The position numbers and the translations under genes were made by a program. The notes beneath the pieces are model-generated. The model ran no database searches. It worked only from the letters and a program-made list of their open reading frames with translations, and was not told the DNA's origin. A stretch of DNA of 64,000 bases from Piscicola geometra (lineage: Eukaryota > Annelida > Clitellata > Hirudinida > Piscicolidae), in contig OX030961.1 in NCBI GenBank assembly GCA_943735955.1, forward strand, positions 6,539,420 to 6,603,419, given 5' to 3'. Below are positions 1 through 18,700 of this stretch, piece by piece (positions within the stretch are counted from its first letter, which is position 1; each line of letters opens with the position of its first letter).

Positions 1-127
1 CTATTTAAATAAATAAATACGTCTATATAATTTCTTATACACATTTTATATAATATATTAATATTTTTGCAACTATCCTGGTCAGTTTGAGTTGGAATCA
101 GTTATTAAGGCAGAAGTTAGTGTTCAC

Positions 128-4750
<4,623 letters not shown>

Positions 4751-5369
4751 TGTATTTATAAATATTCAACCTTAAAACTTCAATAAATATTTTAGCCAAA
4801 ATATTCTTTTTTGGTTACTAAGATTAGATTCTAATCATTAGAAAGAGGTGAAACGATCGGTGGTTAAATGTGAATTAAAGTCATAAAGGGCTTTAAATTT
4901 TGCAAATTCTTCAAATTAAATTATATCTATAAAATCAAATTGAAAATGATAAATACTGTTTTGAAATGCTATAATTTATATTTTTTCGAACAGTTTTACA
5001 TTTTAAAAAATATAATTTGAAACTTCAGGAGTTGCTTTAAAAATTCGAACACCCTAAACATTCTTTGCACATTTATAACCATAATTCAATAAATAATTCA
5101 CACTGTTCAAAACAAAATGAAAAAATTTATTCAATAATGAGAATATTTGAATTTTTAATATTTGAAGCAAAAATGTTGTCTAATTATCAGTTTCATTATC
5201 ATGAAAACCAATACAGGAATTATTTAGTCAAAAATACACTCTCATACTGGTAGCAAAACTTTCTCCTATTCATGTTGTAAGGCCCTTATAGTCAACATTG
5301 AAGTCAAAACATATTTTTTGAAACTTCGACCTCCCACCAACAACGACCCACATTGCATTTTAATCTTCT
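4751..5369. other. intergenic interval upstream of KIF21, downstream of the MGA-like gene
   Basis: AT-rich sequence with only short chance open frames. It must hold the KIF21 promoter and 5' UTR (minus strand) and the 3' UTR of the gene at 5370-10354. I see no clear TATA box or conserved element. Confidence 0.6.
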
Positions 5370-8300
5370 TTACGTGACCATTCTAGAACTAGTGTGAGCA
5401 CTGCCATTAACGAGACAACCAATTTCACTGTTCATATCTTTGCCGCTGCCGTTCACCGTGCTATGAGCGCTGTCGTCGGCGACATGAGCAGATTCGTCAG
5501 AATAAACTGTTTCCATTGACGTGCCATTTGAGTGGGTATTTATGGGCGCGGTTGGTGAAAAAGATGATGATGATGATGACGATGATGATGATGATGACGA
5601 TGATGATGACGATGATGGCAATGATGGCTTCAAGATTATAGTGGTGGAAACTTGGGAAGGCTTAGTAGCAGTGCTGTTCTGAACGACGATGTTAGGGACG
5701 ATGAGCGGTGCGACTTTGCTGTGTATGGAATCTACTGATGGATTGTTGACTAGGGGTTTGGTTAGAGAAATGAGTGGTTTGGATAGGTGGATAATTGGCT
5801 TGGGTAGGGAAACTATTGACTTGGGTGAGGTGTTGAGGTTTTTCGGGAGTGAGACAATGGACTTGGGTGGAGAGATTGAGAGGGGCAGAAGAGCTTTGGG
5901 ATGAGAAGCGTTCGCTTTCGGGATGGCCACGATGGATTTAGAAAGAGAAAGTATTGTATTGCAAGGAGTTGAATGTGGGATTGATATAGTCGGTTTGAGG
6001 GATAAATTGTTGAGCTGGGACTGGGGCGTTTTCTGAAGTATAATCGTTTTCTTAACAGTCTTGCCATTTGCAATAGAGTTTATGAAGCTATCTAGTTTAG
6101 TGGTGGGTGGTTGATTGTTTAATTGTTTAGGAGATTTCGTAATAACCTGCTTGTTAACAGTGCTTTCGAAGATAGAATTTTGTGTGTTTAAGGTGGCTGG
6201 CATTGCTTTGGACAGCCCAGCAGTAACCACTAATGGTGATTTGATAATGCTGATTGCTTTGACTGGTTGCAAAACTTTAACAGTCGTAGTAGTAACGATG
6301 TTAGAGACAGCACTATAAGCCGTGATAGTGGTAGTAGGAGTAGAAAAAGTGATAGAAGTAGAACTTGTAGTAGAGACGCTTGTAGAAACTGTATGAGTTG
6401 AAATACCAGAATCAGTTGTGGTAATGCAAGGGGAGGCGATACTTTCTCTCGCAGCGAGTGGAGAGACTAAAGAAGGCTGATCGGACGAGAGAGGGGGAGA
6501 AGCGGCCTCCTTCGATAGATCTTCAGGCTCCAGCGAAGGCGAGGTATGTTTCAAAGAAGCTAACTTATTCGAAGGCTCTGCGCTCATGTTGACTTGGAAG
6601 TGGCAGACGAACTTGGAAATGCCTGAGTAGCGGTTGATGGCGGGAAAGGAGTGCAAGCCCTCTTTGGCGCCATCGGAAGTCTGGTGGGAATCCTGAACTG
6701 CATCGGTGTGGTCATGAGGTGGGCTGGAGATGACTTGAGGGTCATTCGTCTCCTCGGTGCAGTGGTCGTTGATCACCAAGGCAGGTTCAGCATCGCTGTC
6801 TGCAGACTCTGAGACGCTAGCATTATCTACGAGAAGGTTGTTGCCATGAATTGAAAAATGAAATGGTGAAATTTTAATGATTTTCCGAAAAATATTTTTT
6901 TTAAATAACTGACTTTAATTATTGTATCCACCAATGAGTCAGACCTTCAGAGGACTGGCAGGGCAGTACAGAGGCATCCATGGCATCTACCTCTGTCTTC
7001 TTCTCCCCTCCTTTTTCTGCCTTCATCTCTCCATCGATCTCTCTCTTCTCTTTGACAACAGTTGCTTTTTCATAGTTCCCCTTACAAAGTACGCCGTCAT
7101 TTTTTTCTTCACCAATATCCTCCATCTTCTCCTTATCTTCCTTCTCTCCTTCCTTTCTCACTCCAGCAACATCAACATCACTGTTTCCTTTCAGAGTCTT
7201 TTTTTCCATCTTCCTGCTACTACTACCTTCAAACACATCACTTTCCACCGCTGGAGCCTCTCTCCCATCACCCCTCACATCGCCAACCTTTTCCTTCTGC
7301 AAGGCGGGTGCACATGCCTCAGTCGACCTGGTAGGCGAGTCCGGAATAACAATGGGCTCGGTGCTCTGCGGGAGTGGAGTGGCTGGAGGCAGTGGCGCGA
7401 TGAGGTAGATGAAGACCTTGATGTACATGGTGTTGACGTTGTCGATGTGGATGTTGTTGATCTTGATGTTGTTCAGAATGCCGTTCTTGCTGGCATCTTG
7501 CTGCATCACACGCAGTTTGAAGTGTTCAAAGCGCAGGACGTACGGACCGCCCTTCAGAAGGCCCCTCACAAAGACGCACTCGAAGAGCACGTTGCTCAGA
7601 CGGCGTTTGTAGTTGCTCCACTGGCACTGCGAGTAGGCCTCGATCAGGAGGGTCTTCTCCACCTCGCCTCCAGGCAGACTCATCTTCTTGCGCACCAGGT
7701 ACATCAATGGCTTCCTCGCCTGGTTGCCAGAGCTACCACTACCACTGTTACTGTTGTTGCCGTTGTTTGTTTTGTTGTTGGATACTCGGTTGTTGGGTGT
7801 TTGAGGTGGTTTGTTTGTGTTGTTTTTGTTGTTGTTGTTATGAGGAGTTTTTTTCTTGTTATATCTGTTGATGGAATCGCTGGTGTTGGGGTTACTGGCA
7901 GTGGCAGTTTTGGAAGACTGAGTTGATGAGACTCTTTGTTGACCTGAAGACAACTTCGACCTGCAAGATCGAGTGATGCTTCAGGCAAGGAAGACTCAGA
8001 CGAACACGTCCACCATGGCTCAATCCATGGCACAGCATATGCAACGACACATACAATGAGCTGCACATACAACGACACATAAAATGACCTGCACATACAA
8101 AGACCAATACAATGACCTGCACATACAACGACCAATACAATGACCTGCACATACAACGACACATACAATGACCTGCACATACAACGACCAATACAATGAC
8201 CTGCACATACAACGACCAATACAATGACCTGCACATACAACGACCAATACAATGACCTGCACATACAACGACCAATACGCACTTCTTAGTGGTTCTTGAA

Positions 8301-10354
8301 GCCTCTCCCTCGCTCTCACTTGAAATCTCAAGCAGATCCGTAGACTGCAAAATTGTAAAAAAAAATCGAAAAAGCAATCGTTATAAGGCATTTTTTATCA
8401 AACATTTATGTCTCTTTCGGAAACTAACTTTTTTAGCGTTGGCAGAAGCCGTCTGTGGAAGGGGTCTTTTTCTAGAATTAGCTTTGGAACTCAGTGCCTT
8501 TTTAGTGGGGAGATTGTTTTTACAAAGAGGGGGAGGCGGCGCGTGTTGGAATGGTGCAGTTTGGAATGGATTGGTTGACGAGCCGTTGGGAGAAGGCTGG
8601 GCAACGTTGAGTTTCATGCGAGGGCTGAGGGGACACTCAAACATCTCTGTGGCGCCCAGCTTGGAGGCCCTGGAGCGGGTCATGTGCTGGCACTGGCACG
8701 AGAGCATGCAGTGGCTGTTGCCGCAGTGCGTGGCCCTCAGGTTCTGAGGTCGCACTTTAAGAGTGTCGCAAATGCAGCCGAGTCTGTGAAAGGAAAGAAT
8801 GAATGTTTAAAGGAAGACTACAATGAATGAAGTTTTATAAAAATCACTTACACTACTACCAGCCTCTCAATCACCCACCTGCAGAAAGAAACCTCACAAG
8901 AAGAAAGAGAAGGGATGCAGGCGGGCAGGGGAGGGTAGGGCAGGTCAGTGTGCTGGTCGTACTCGGTTTGGTCGTCTGCCTTGATGTCTTTCATGCGGCC
9001 GATCATCTCGTCGTCTGCTCAACGAGGTTTTGTCGTTCGTTTCGAGAGTTTTGCATTTTTATTTTGTTTGAATATTTCAATACATTAAAAAAAAAATAAA
9101 ACCTGAATTCATAGGAATTTCTTTGTCTTTTTTCGGCAGTACTGAAAAGACAGAAAGTACTTTTGAAATTACTTACAGAAGTTATACTCTTCTTAAATCC
9201 ACATTATTTACCGCTTCCAGAAAAATTACGCCTTTCTTCAAACGACAGTAACTCGAAAAAAAAAGTGCAAACCAGTGGGAGTGGCTTCGGGGAGAGGGGC
9301 GCCATAAGCCATGAGGGCCTTTTTCACGAAAGACTCACTCATCAACACCATGCCTGTCCCTCCCTCTGCACGCGTGTCAGTATGTTTGTTTGTGCTTGTT
9401 GTGTTTGTACTTGTATGTTTTCAGTTTAAATGAAGATACTGTACAGAGCATAAATTGAAAGCGACAAATTTAAGTGTTACAGGCTTAACGATAAAATGTA
9501 CAATCAAATACAAGACGAATGCTATTAACGTGGTGTAAACCCGAACGAGTTTCAATGTAGACGACTTAATCCAACTGCCAGCGGACTTTTATCGTATAAG
9601 AAACTTATGTTTTGAGTCACATATAGGAAGGCAAACTAGCACACATACCCTTCTCGCTCTTAGCACTCCTCCTCATTTCTTGAGGACGACCTGTCCTGCC
9701 TGCCCCTCCACCACTGCTACCAGAGGCTTCAAAGCAGCTGAAAGGATGCAAGCCAGTGTGGCATGCGCTGTTGCTAGCTTGCTTTTTGACGCTTTTAAAG
9801 AGATCTCTATTGTGGTTGGAGCTTTGTGCCACAGTGTTTTCGGAGGGGGTGGAATATTTATCATTATTTAGTGCATTTCTGTTGTTTTCGGAATGGTTTG
9901 TGAATCTTCTAGCGTTTACGTCTTCCTCAGACAGGCCATCGTCTGCAATGACGCCTTCTTCCCTCTCATCGCCTCCCAAGGCCTTCTTCTTGGTGTGGTA
10001 GTTGTAAATTGCCTTGGAGGCAAAACGGCCGTTGACCTTCCTTCCATAGATCTTGCCTTTGGAGGGCTGTCTGCTCAGCTCCTCCTGCACCAGCCCAGTC
10101 CTCTTCCGCCTCACCCTGCCCTCCTCCCTCCTGCCCTGTCCCTCCTCATCCCGCACCACACTCAACAAACCCACCCTTTCCAGGTCCCTCTCGATCGCCT
10201 CATTCAACCTGCCAGCCTCCACCACACACATCTGCATGCCTCCGAAACTCTCCTGCAACCTCTCCAGACTGCTGAAGCACTCGAAGATTATCGGCTTGTA
10301 GTCGTCGTCGCCTCCAGCCAGCTGCCTCATCAACTCTCCTTGCAACATCGCCAT
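5370..10354 (-). CDS. large nuclear-type protein with MGA/DUF4801-like cysteine cluster
   Basis: Seven exons, high to low: 9649-10354, 9273-9353, 8879-9014, 8429-8783, 8279-8344, 6945-7953, 5370-6826. Phases agree and give 1269 residues ending RMVT-stop. Across the exon 3/4 junction is CRLGCICDTL, followed by HCGNSHCMLSCQC; the cysteines are 307, 311, 313, 328, 333, 337 and 339. From memory this spacing and the LGC motif resemble the DUF4801 region of MAX gene-associated protein (MGA). There is no T-box or bHLHZip, so it is not a full MGA. The first exon has acidic and basic charged segments. A conserved-looking block at about 445-540 (KPLMYLVRKKM, LLIEAYSQCQW, GPYVLRFEHFKLRV) looks like a globular domain I cannot name. 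The last exon is Ser/Thr/Pro-rich with a poly-Ser run encoded by ATC/ATG-type repeats near 5560-5620. Function unknown; a chromatin or transcription role is inference. Confidence 0.6.
8040..8278. repeat. 28-bp minisatellite in an intron of the MGA-like gene
   Basis: Eight to nine tandem copies of a 28-bp unit containing GACCTGCACATACAACGACC, with a few variants at the low end. It starts directly after the donor of the exon 8279-8344. The copies abut with no spacers, so this is not a CRISPR array. The open frames across it (CMCRSLYW-type repeats) are artefacts. Confidence 0.85.
9528..9580 (-). mobile_element. degraded SINE 3' fragment
   Basis: GTGGTGTAAACCCGAACGAG and the following bases resemble the 3' part of the tRNA-derived SINE at 56686-56870, which reads GTGGCGTATAACCCGAACGG. 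It lies in the first intron of the MGA-like gene. Only about 40 bp can be aligned by eye. Confidence 0.4.
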
Positions 10355-13300
10355 TTTACAGTCTCCTATCTTTGCCGTTTACTTCTTCTTTTTTCACGTT
10401 TTTGATCAGTTTGAAACAATCTGTACGGGTTTGATGTTCAAACTTCTTAAGATTTTCAATAGATTTCAGAAAATTCTCACGAATTACTTTAAAATAGTGT
10501 ATTCTTTTTTTTATTGAAAAATCAATTTAAATAAAGATTATTGACTATTCCTATGACTAGTAAATTTTAAGTTTATAAACGATAATGCGTGTTTAAATAT
10601 ATACGTTTCCTTGAAACAATGTATTTAAAGTCTGTTTTGAAATTTACCAAATAAACTATAAAAACAAATCTTTATATCGAATGAATTCTAGACAAGAATA
10701 AGACAGTTGTGAGCAATGGAATTTAATGCGTGTGACTAAAACGTCATTTAGAAATAATCTTTCTTGAAAAAGAACTAATATTTTTTAAATAATGAAAAAA
10801 ATACACATATTTATATTAAATTGATTCAATCGAGATTTTGACCTCTTACTCCATAGGTTCTAACTATAGTAAAATTTAGGGATAAATAAAAAGGATTTGT
10901 AAATCATAAACAAAATATGTCAATAAAATAGTTATATGAAAGCAAGTTACCGTAACAGTTTCTATTTTATTCGCTTTTAAACCTTAATCGGAGCAACTTA
11001 CTTGGTGTAAAGACATATAGAATCGTGGCCATTTGCAATGATGATCGTTAAAATTATATCGCGCTTAACTTGTAAAAAAAATTCACTTTGTAAATATTTA
11101 AAAATTATTTTTGGCAAAAATTAAATTTTATAATATTTTTTTATCTATAAAAGATTTACAAAATTAGATTTTGCATAAAGTATAGCTTGAAATCAAAAAG
11201 CTCGACGTATTTTTGAAAGACAAATGCCATTTTATCGATTTATTTATCAAATGATAATGCTTTGGTGCATTTTCCATTATTTTAAGATGGTTTTATTAAA
11301 AATATATATTTAATCTCTTGAAGAGTGAACCGATAAGACTAGAAGAAACACCAATAAACGAAGAGTGTCGAAATATCACAAACGAAAGTTTCTAGACGAA
11401 AATCCAATGACCCTTTTTGAAATGATGATACTGCGCCTGATTACTCCTAGTTACTATATCTATCTTTTAACCGCTCAATAATTAAAAATCATGCATGTCA
11501 TTGATTTATTTTTAAAGGAGGCTTTTCGTCAAATGAATTTCATGCTTTATTCGCTTTGCCTGCTAATATTCGAACAAACACGCTTGTAAAACTTTAGTTT
11601 TGGTTGAAAGCATTCAAAATATGTAAATCAACAATTTATCTGAATCTTTTATAGAATTATTGTTCTATAAAATCAAAAACAAGATTTTAAAGTTACACGA
11701 ATTCAAAAACTAAGTGAGTAAAAGTGAATGCAAGCAACGCTTACAAGAGTTAAAATCCATTCACTAAACTTACTTGTGTACTTCCTAGTGGACTGGTCTT
11801 GTGTGTGCTCTTGCCTTTCAAAATATCTCATCCTTTTCCTGAACCAACCAAATTAGGGGGTGACACCTTTGCGCTACAAAATCTTCGGTCAAATAATATT
11901 TTTCTCTACAAGTTATTTAATTATAAAACATATAATAAATACTTTGAGCTGATGTATATGTGCAAATTATTATTCAGAAATAACCAATTTCACAAAGTGC
12001 CAAATACATAATCTCTGCCCTAAGACTTAGGGCCTAAGTTTTTTTCAAGCAGAATAACTGCATCGATTCTTTAAAATAAACGGTGAAAGGCTTTCTAAGC
12101 TGTTTAACTTCGTTATAAAAATTTTCAAAAACAGAGCCTTTCATGATTTAAAGAATTTATTACGTTTACATAGAGAAGACTAGGACCAGTGTTTCCACAA
12201 TACTATTAAGCCTTTCTTTCATATAAATTCTTCAATTTATGATAATTCACACTTATTTTTGTGAATATTTGAATACAATTAATAATTGAGTTGGATTTAT
12301 GAAATCTATTTGGTTATGAGATTTTTGAGCTTTTTGTTACAGTGTACCAATGTTACACTATCTACCTCTTTTAGAACTCTATAATGTAATTTTGAGATTT
12401 TTTTTCAAATCTTTCAGAAGTTTATATACTATAAAGATTACCAGTTGAATCAATAAGTTATACACTAATTCAAATTTCAATAACCCTGCCTTGAATATTT
12501 ATTCAGACTATAATACTTATGAAATTATTTATAATCTACATTTTAAATGAATAAAAATAATGTCATATTTAGTGAATATTTTGGAAGTATTTTAACATGT
12601 AAAGATATAAAAATAACACAAAGTAGTTCTTTTATCGAAAAAATAATCCACATGTCTGAAAATGTATATCCAGAAATATATTTTTTTATCTTTCAAATTT
12701 TCCTATTAAGTATTATGCAAAAATGCCAAAGATTTTTACATGCATTTTTATGTAAATATCATATAATAAATTTTGTAACAATTTAATCTGGATAAAATAC
12801 AATCATTATTTTTTATCTCATGAATAATAATTCATACATTAATAAGGGTTATCCATATACCTATAGTAATACTATTTTTATATATATGGGGCTATTCATT
12901 TATTGTATATGTATACTGGGTTAGCTAACATGCTATAACAATATTTACCATAGCTAGATTAAAAGTGTGAAATCAAAAACATGACTTTGAAATAATTATT
13001 ATTTTTGACTTGTATAAAAATTCCTAATTAATTTAATTTATTTAAAACTACTTCATTATTTATAAAAAAATAATGAATCTACAAATTGATAGACAGTCTT
13101 TTAGGCTACAAAACAAGGTCTTCTCTGATTGGTCGATGAAAACCTATATCTATTTCGAATTCAATTCAAATACTGGTGTAGAACATAGTCAATTTTCCTT
13201 AGTTTTTTTGATTTTTGGATCTATTATTAATGTGGTTTATTTTATTCTATTGCTCAAACAATACTATTTAGGAGTTTGGGCAATATTGGTTTTATTATTA

Positions 13301-13385
13301 CTCTAATTATTACTTGTATCTAATAACCTGTATCTTGTCTGAAAATGAAATTTTATGATTGCTCGTAAGAAAATAGAATTTTTTA
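10355..13385. other. 3-kb AT-rich intergenic region between divergent genes
   Basis: It separates the 5' end of the MGA-like gene (minus) from the first coding exon of cdc25 (plus), so both promoters should lie here. It is AT-rich with no long frames and no strong repeat. The small frames at 11799-12011, 12547-12786 and 13073-13306 have chance composition, and I do not support them as genes. Confidence 0.6.
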
Positions 13386-15664
13386 ATGAGTGAACCAAAA
13401 TTTCAAAGTTTTTCGAGTTGTAGTACTCCTTCTGACAAAGACAAGGTCAAACGTAGAGGTTTGCGGAAATCCCTGTTCCAAGGCAACTCCGAAACCCCCA
13501 CCTTCCTCCAGCTGACTGATGGCCTTCGAATTCTGAGCACAGAAATCAATGAGTAAATTTATTTTATTAAAAAACTTCATTTAAATAATTCTAAATGATA
13601 TATTTTTTATATATAACTATTTATAGACTTAAAATATAATATAGTTCACTAGAATAGGATTTTTCGTTTTGGTGAAAAGCTTTGGCTAAAAGGTAGACAC
13701 AAACTTGTTTTTTTCTCAAGGTCGTGAGCTCCTACTTGCGAATCCCTTACTAACCCAGACTGAAAATTAATTATTTAAGTGTTTAAATGAGCATCACTAT
13801 TTAAAAATTTTAAATTAAAATGTTAATATTTTTTTAAACTTTATTACTGTTATAAATTAACTAAAATTATTAAATACGTTTAATTTTTCAAAAATGGTTT
13901 TCTTTTGTGCTAACAATAAATCAGGGTTTTTTTAAAATCTTGAAATAAAAATTTGAATTTTTCAAATTTGAAAGAAAATCTAAACAATAGACTGAAAAGA
14001 ATGCAACAAATAACAATAATAATCAGGGTAGTGATAAACTATTCAATTCAAAAGGCCATTCTTTCTCTCATAAAGGCTTAGATTTGATTTGTCATTCATT
14101 CAAACAAATCTCTGCTGCACTCATGTCTTTTTATGCCCTCCTTTCCAAAGTCCACACTGCCTCTCATTCATAACTTTTGCTATTTAAGATCTATCTTATA
14201 GTATTTTCAAAATTCTAAAAATAGATCTGATTCTTCAGAATATTAAGTTTTAGGCGGTAAATAGTTTTTATAAAACTGAAATTTGATTTATTTATACAAA
14301 ATATTTATCATAAAAAGTTTTTTTAAATACTTGACACATGAAATAGAATTTAAAAACCCACATTCTAAAAAGACAATAGGAGCTAAGGTATTACAGCTGA
14401 GAGTGTGAAAAGGATTGTGAGAGAACAGAGGAAAGGTGAGAGAGGAAGGAAAAGAGACAGAAATGAAAGCATATAAATGATGTAATGGTACATTGAAAGT
14501 AGTAGATGCATTGAAAGAAGGGATGGATGGATGCAAGAAAATGGAGGTAACCGAAAGGCAAACCAGTAATGGAAAAAAGACATGGATATAGAAACAGACA
14601 GGCAAGCACACACACAAACACAGAGAGAAGTCCAAGTAGTGTGACATTCAGGCAGAGCAGCTGTCTCCTTTTCTATGTAATGCCATTCCTGCACTGCTGA
14701 TCTTAATTACTCTGCTCAGAATCATCATCATCATCATTACCTTTGGGTGCTGTTATGTGTGCAAGGCTTTGCATATGTGTTTTTTGGTAGTATTTTTATG
14801 TTTGTGTATGTGTGTTTGTAAGTATGTATGCATATTTGCCTTCTTGTTATTTGGCCAATAATCCTTGCAAACTTTCAGAACTCACGCTTCCCACACTCAA
14901 GCACATAGCAATTTCATTTTTCAAATCATTATGCGCCATTCTTTTCGGTCTTTCATTCTTTCCACCCTTTTTTATTCTTTTCAGTCTCTTTTATTCTTCC
15001 TTTATATTCCTCTTCCGCAGTTAAATACCTGCCCTGTTTACCCAAGGACACACAAGCTCTTGCGTCTTCTCCTTTGTTGCATAGCGCCTCAGGGACCCTC
15101 TTGCGTCATGCCCTATCTCCCTCTATGCACCATTGCATGTCTGAATGTACCTTTGTGTATGTTTGCAAATCTGTCTGTTTATTTGTATGTTTTCGTGTCT
15201 GTCTGTTTATGTGTGTGTTTGCATGTCTGTCTGTTCATGTGCTTGTATGCGTAAAATACTCATTCATTCATTCATCTGCCAAGCAATACTTTCAAGTATC
15301 ACTCCTTTCACTCACTCATTCATCATCACCTCCAACCCATCTGCCAACTCTGCAAATGTCAAGCGCTGTAATACTTGCTACCTTGCATTAACAATTCACA
15401 CTTCTAACAACACAACCTTTTTTAAACACTACTCAACGATTTCAATACACACACTTAAGCACACAAAGGGACATACACTCTTTTCTTATAACATATACAT
15501 TGGTTTGTTTCAATAAATGGTCATATTTACAATAGGTTATTGCTGATGACAAATTCTGTTTGGTGTCAGTGGAAGTATATATATTGCTGCGTTGATGTGT
15601 TTGTGCTAGTCACTACCATCATAAACAGTTCTCTGGTGCTAGGATCAAATTCACTTAATGCTCT

Positions 15665-15730
<66 letters not shown>

Positions 15731-18700
15731 AATTTTACAACTACTACTAAGCAAAAATACCCTTGAATACTACTGCCATAAGAGTAGGAACGAATGCATA
15801 CATGCATTAAGGCCAGTTGAGGCGCTCACAACGAATAAGGCATGCATTCACATAGACTGCTGCAGATACGTTTTAAATTCAAAAGTAGGCAGATGTTCGC
15901 ACAAAGCATCAAGCATTTTCATACTGTTCGTGGTATGCAACTCGTAAATTCCCAAACAATTGTATTAATTGTGCATCAGCTCTATTGTATTTTCACGAAT
16001 TGACTGACGTCTTTTTTTTATTGGCAAATTTGCTTCAGAAACAGCTGCTTACGGGTCATGCTGTTTTGTATTCAATTTCTTTTGTTGTATATCGACATGA
16101 ATACAAAAAATACAACTATGTATTTGCAGGCATGCGTTTTGGGTACAATGTAGATGTAATATGGGGGTAAAGCGGAGGTATTCAATGACAGTGACAGCAG
16201 CCTGTAATGACATACCATGTATGTGTGTGTTCAGTCTGCATGCATCGTTTGATACAATTGTTAAATCATTATACCGTTTGTATGCAAAATAATTGTGACA
16301 TTAAAATCCGATTTACACGACATTCAATAAATGTGAACCTATAAATCAGCATTAGCCTATTGATTAGTCACACTAACACATACATATACGCATACACGAT
16401 TATATACAAGGTATTTCTTTTCATCCTTCAATCAAGTCCCTAATCAGCTAGTTAATGCAATGCCTGCCTAATTCCTGCCCACCTATCCTGATGTGGCATT
16501 AATCAACCAGTGATTGCAACACACAAGAGCACATGTGACGAGAGAAACACACATACTGATAAAGAAAACATGGCAGAATAATGTTTCTAGACACACAGAA
16601 ACACATAGAATAACAAAAATTGTATACAACCAACACGAATTTTCCTAATAATAACACAACCCATGCAAAAATTACATATGTCAATGTTTGTGTTTCAATA
16701 CATGACAAAACGCATACACACACACACACACACACACCCATACACACAGGCCGTCTACTGGGGTGCAGCCTGAGGGAGGGATGTTGAGCAGGGACTCAGG
16801 CCTTGGCGGTAACAAGAAACTTTCCATGGATGACGGTTCGTTGGTTTGTGTGTCCTTCACCCACATGTGTTTGAAATGAGTTTTTTTACAAGTGTTTTAG
16901 AACGTAGCCTTTCTGCATTGTAGCATAATGTGTGCTTTGTAAATGACTCCATGTAGACGCACATCAGGCACAAGGAGTCCTAGTCTGTCGTTAAATTAAT
17001 CACTCTCTAATTATAGCCTCTGAATTCCCATGTAATTGCCATCCTGTGTGGAGGTATCACCATGCAATGCCTGTCTGTAGCATATGTCTGTGGGACTTAT
17101 AATGATGTGCCAGAGGTTTTTATTCTTTAAAAAATTTATAAAAGAACATTAAAAATACAAATACTTCATAAAGAAGCAAAATGTATAATAGAAACCTTTT
17201 ATTACTGTAATAATTATTTGTAATAAAAGAAATACTCTCTAATAAAAAACACACACACACATCATGAAAGAACCACTTCAGAATCATCATCAAAATGAAC
17301 TTTAGCCTCTTCTTTCCTTATCATCAAGCCTCCCTTCAACCCACTTTCTTTTGCTTCTGCCCTTTTATCTCTCTGCGAGTCCCTCTCTCTCACTCTCCAT
17401 TCGTCTCTTCTCCACTCCACCTCCTCTTCATACCGTCTTTAGTTTGCTCCCATAGGCGTCTAAGAGACAAAAGAACGAGCATTTAGAAAGAAATGAAACT
17501 AATTTCGATAAATATCTTCTCTTACTTTCTTTAAATGGCATTAGAAAGGTTTTGAGCATGCCAACGTGTTTCAGATACGATCTATTGCATTCTCTGATGC
17601 CTCGTAGGTCCTGAGGGGCGTTTAAGCATTAATCACTGCGTCTCCTTTGAAGTGGTCTGTTATACCCACTACGAAATGCCTTTCAATATCTTTGATTTAA
17701 AGGGATTTAAATCGCCAATACATGCATGCATACATACATACATACATACATACATACATACATACATACATACATACATACATACATACATGCATACATA
17801 CATACATAAATACAAACAAAATATGTATATACAATTAGGTTCGTACAGCCAAAGTATTCGACTCAGTGGTTCAGAAAATGTCATTATTTTTGCATTAGTT
17901 CCTGCATGGGCCCTGGAGATGGCACCGCATGTACATGTGTACTCTTCGCCAGCTATTAATTGCACTCACTGCTGAATGAGTGTACATGATTTTCTGACAT
18001 TTGTGTACAAATTACATTCAAGGTTCAATTGGGTTGGTTTGTATGTATAATCTGCATGAGTTTGTGTATGTGTGTTTGTAACTTTCTATATGTTTGTGTG
18101 TTACAGTGAGGTTACAGTAAGGAAACTGTAATGCTTGCATACATGCACCATGGCATCCGCTCCATGCCACACCAGTCTTTTGCAACACCTCTCTCAACAC
18201 AAGCCTTGTCGTCTGCCAAATAATTGAATTAGTTATGATCTGGCAGGGCGTTTGTGAATATGGTATAATTTCCCCCATTTTACGAGTAAATACGCAAAAA
18301 TACAATGTTTTAAAGTTAATTGATGCATATATCTTTACAATTATAATGACATTAATGAGATTAAATATCACTTACTAGCATACATAAATACCAGTAGGGT
18401 TCTAGCCAATGTATTAAATTTCCATGTTTACCCACATGTGTGAATGTGTTGGTGTGATTTGCATGGGGCCTCCGCATAAACAAATAATTTGATCGGTACT
18501 TTTGTTAAATCTTGGGTTTGAATCTTTGATTTGATCGATTGATAGAGCAACCACATTCAGAACATTATTTCATTTATCATTCGTCTGTCTATTCTTCTCA
18601 CAATGCTCTGTCAGGTCCATCTATGTACTGCAGATAATCATTTGCTCAAATCTTAATATTTATTTATTTGCATAAATCAACACTCATAAGCTAAATATAC

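Noticed and set aside
6922..7926. 334-codon plus-strand frame
   Set aside because: It is the shadow of the long minus-strand exon 6945-7953, whose phase links it to exons on both sides.
8040..8278. CRISPR-like array of 28-bp direct repeats
   Set aside because: The units are contiguous with no spacers, and the context is an animal gene intron.
7704..8391. Minus-strand frames with repeated CMCRSLYWSLYVQVIV
   Set aside because: They cross the 28-bp intronic minisatellite. Splice sites at 8279 and 7953 remove it from the MGA-like gene.
12547..13306. Small plus-strand frames of 77-79 codons before cdc25
   Set aside because: Their composition is that of AT-rich noncoding DNA, with no recognisable domain or splice partner.
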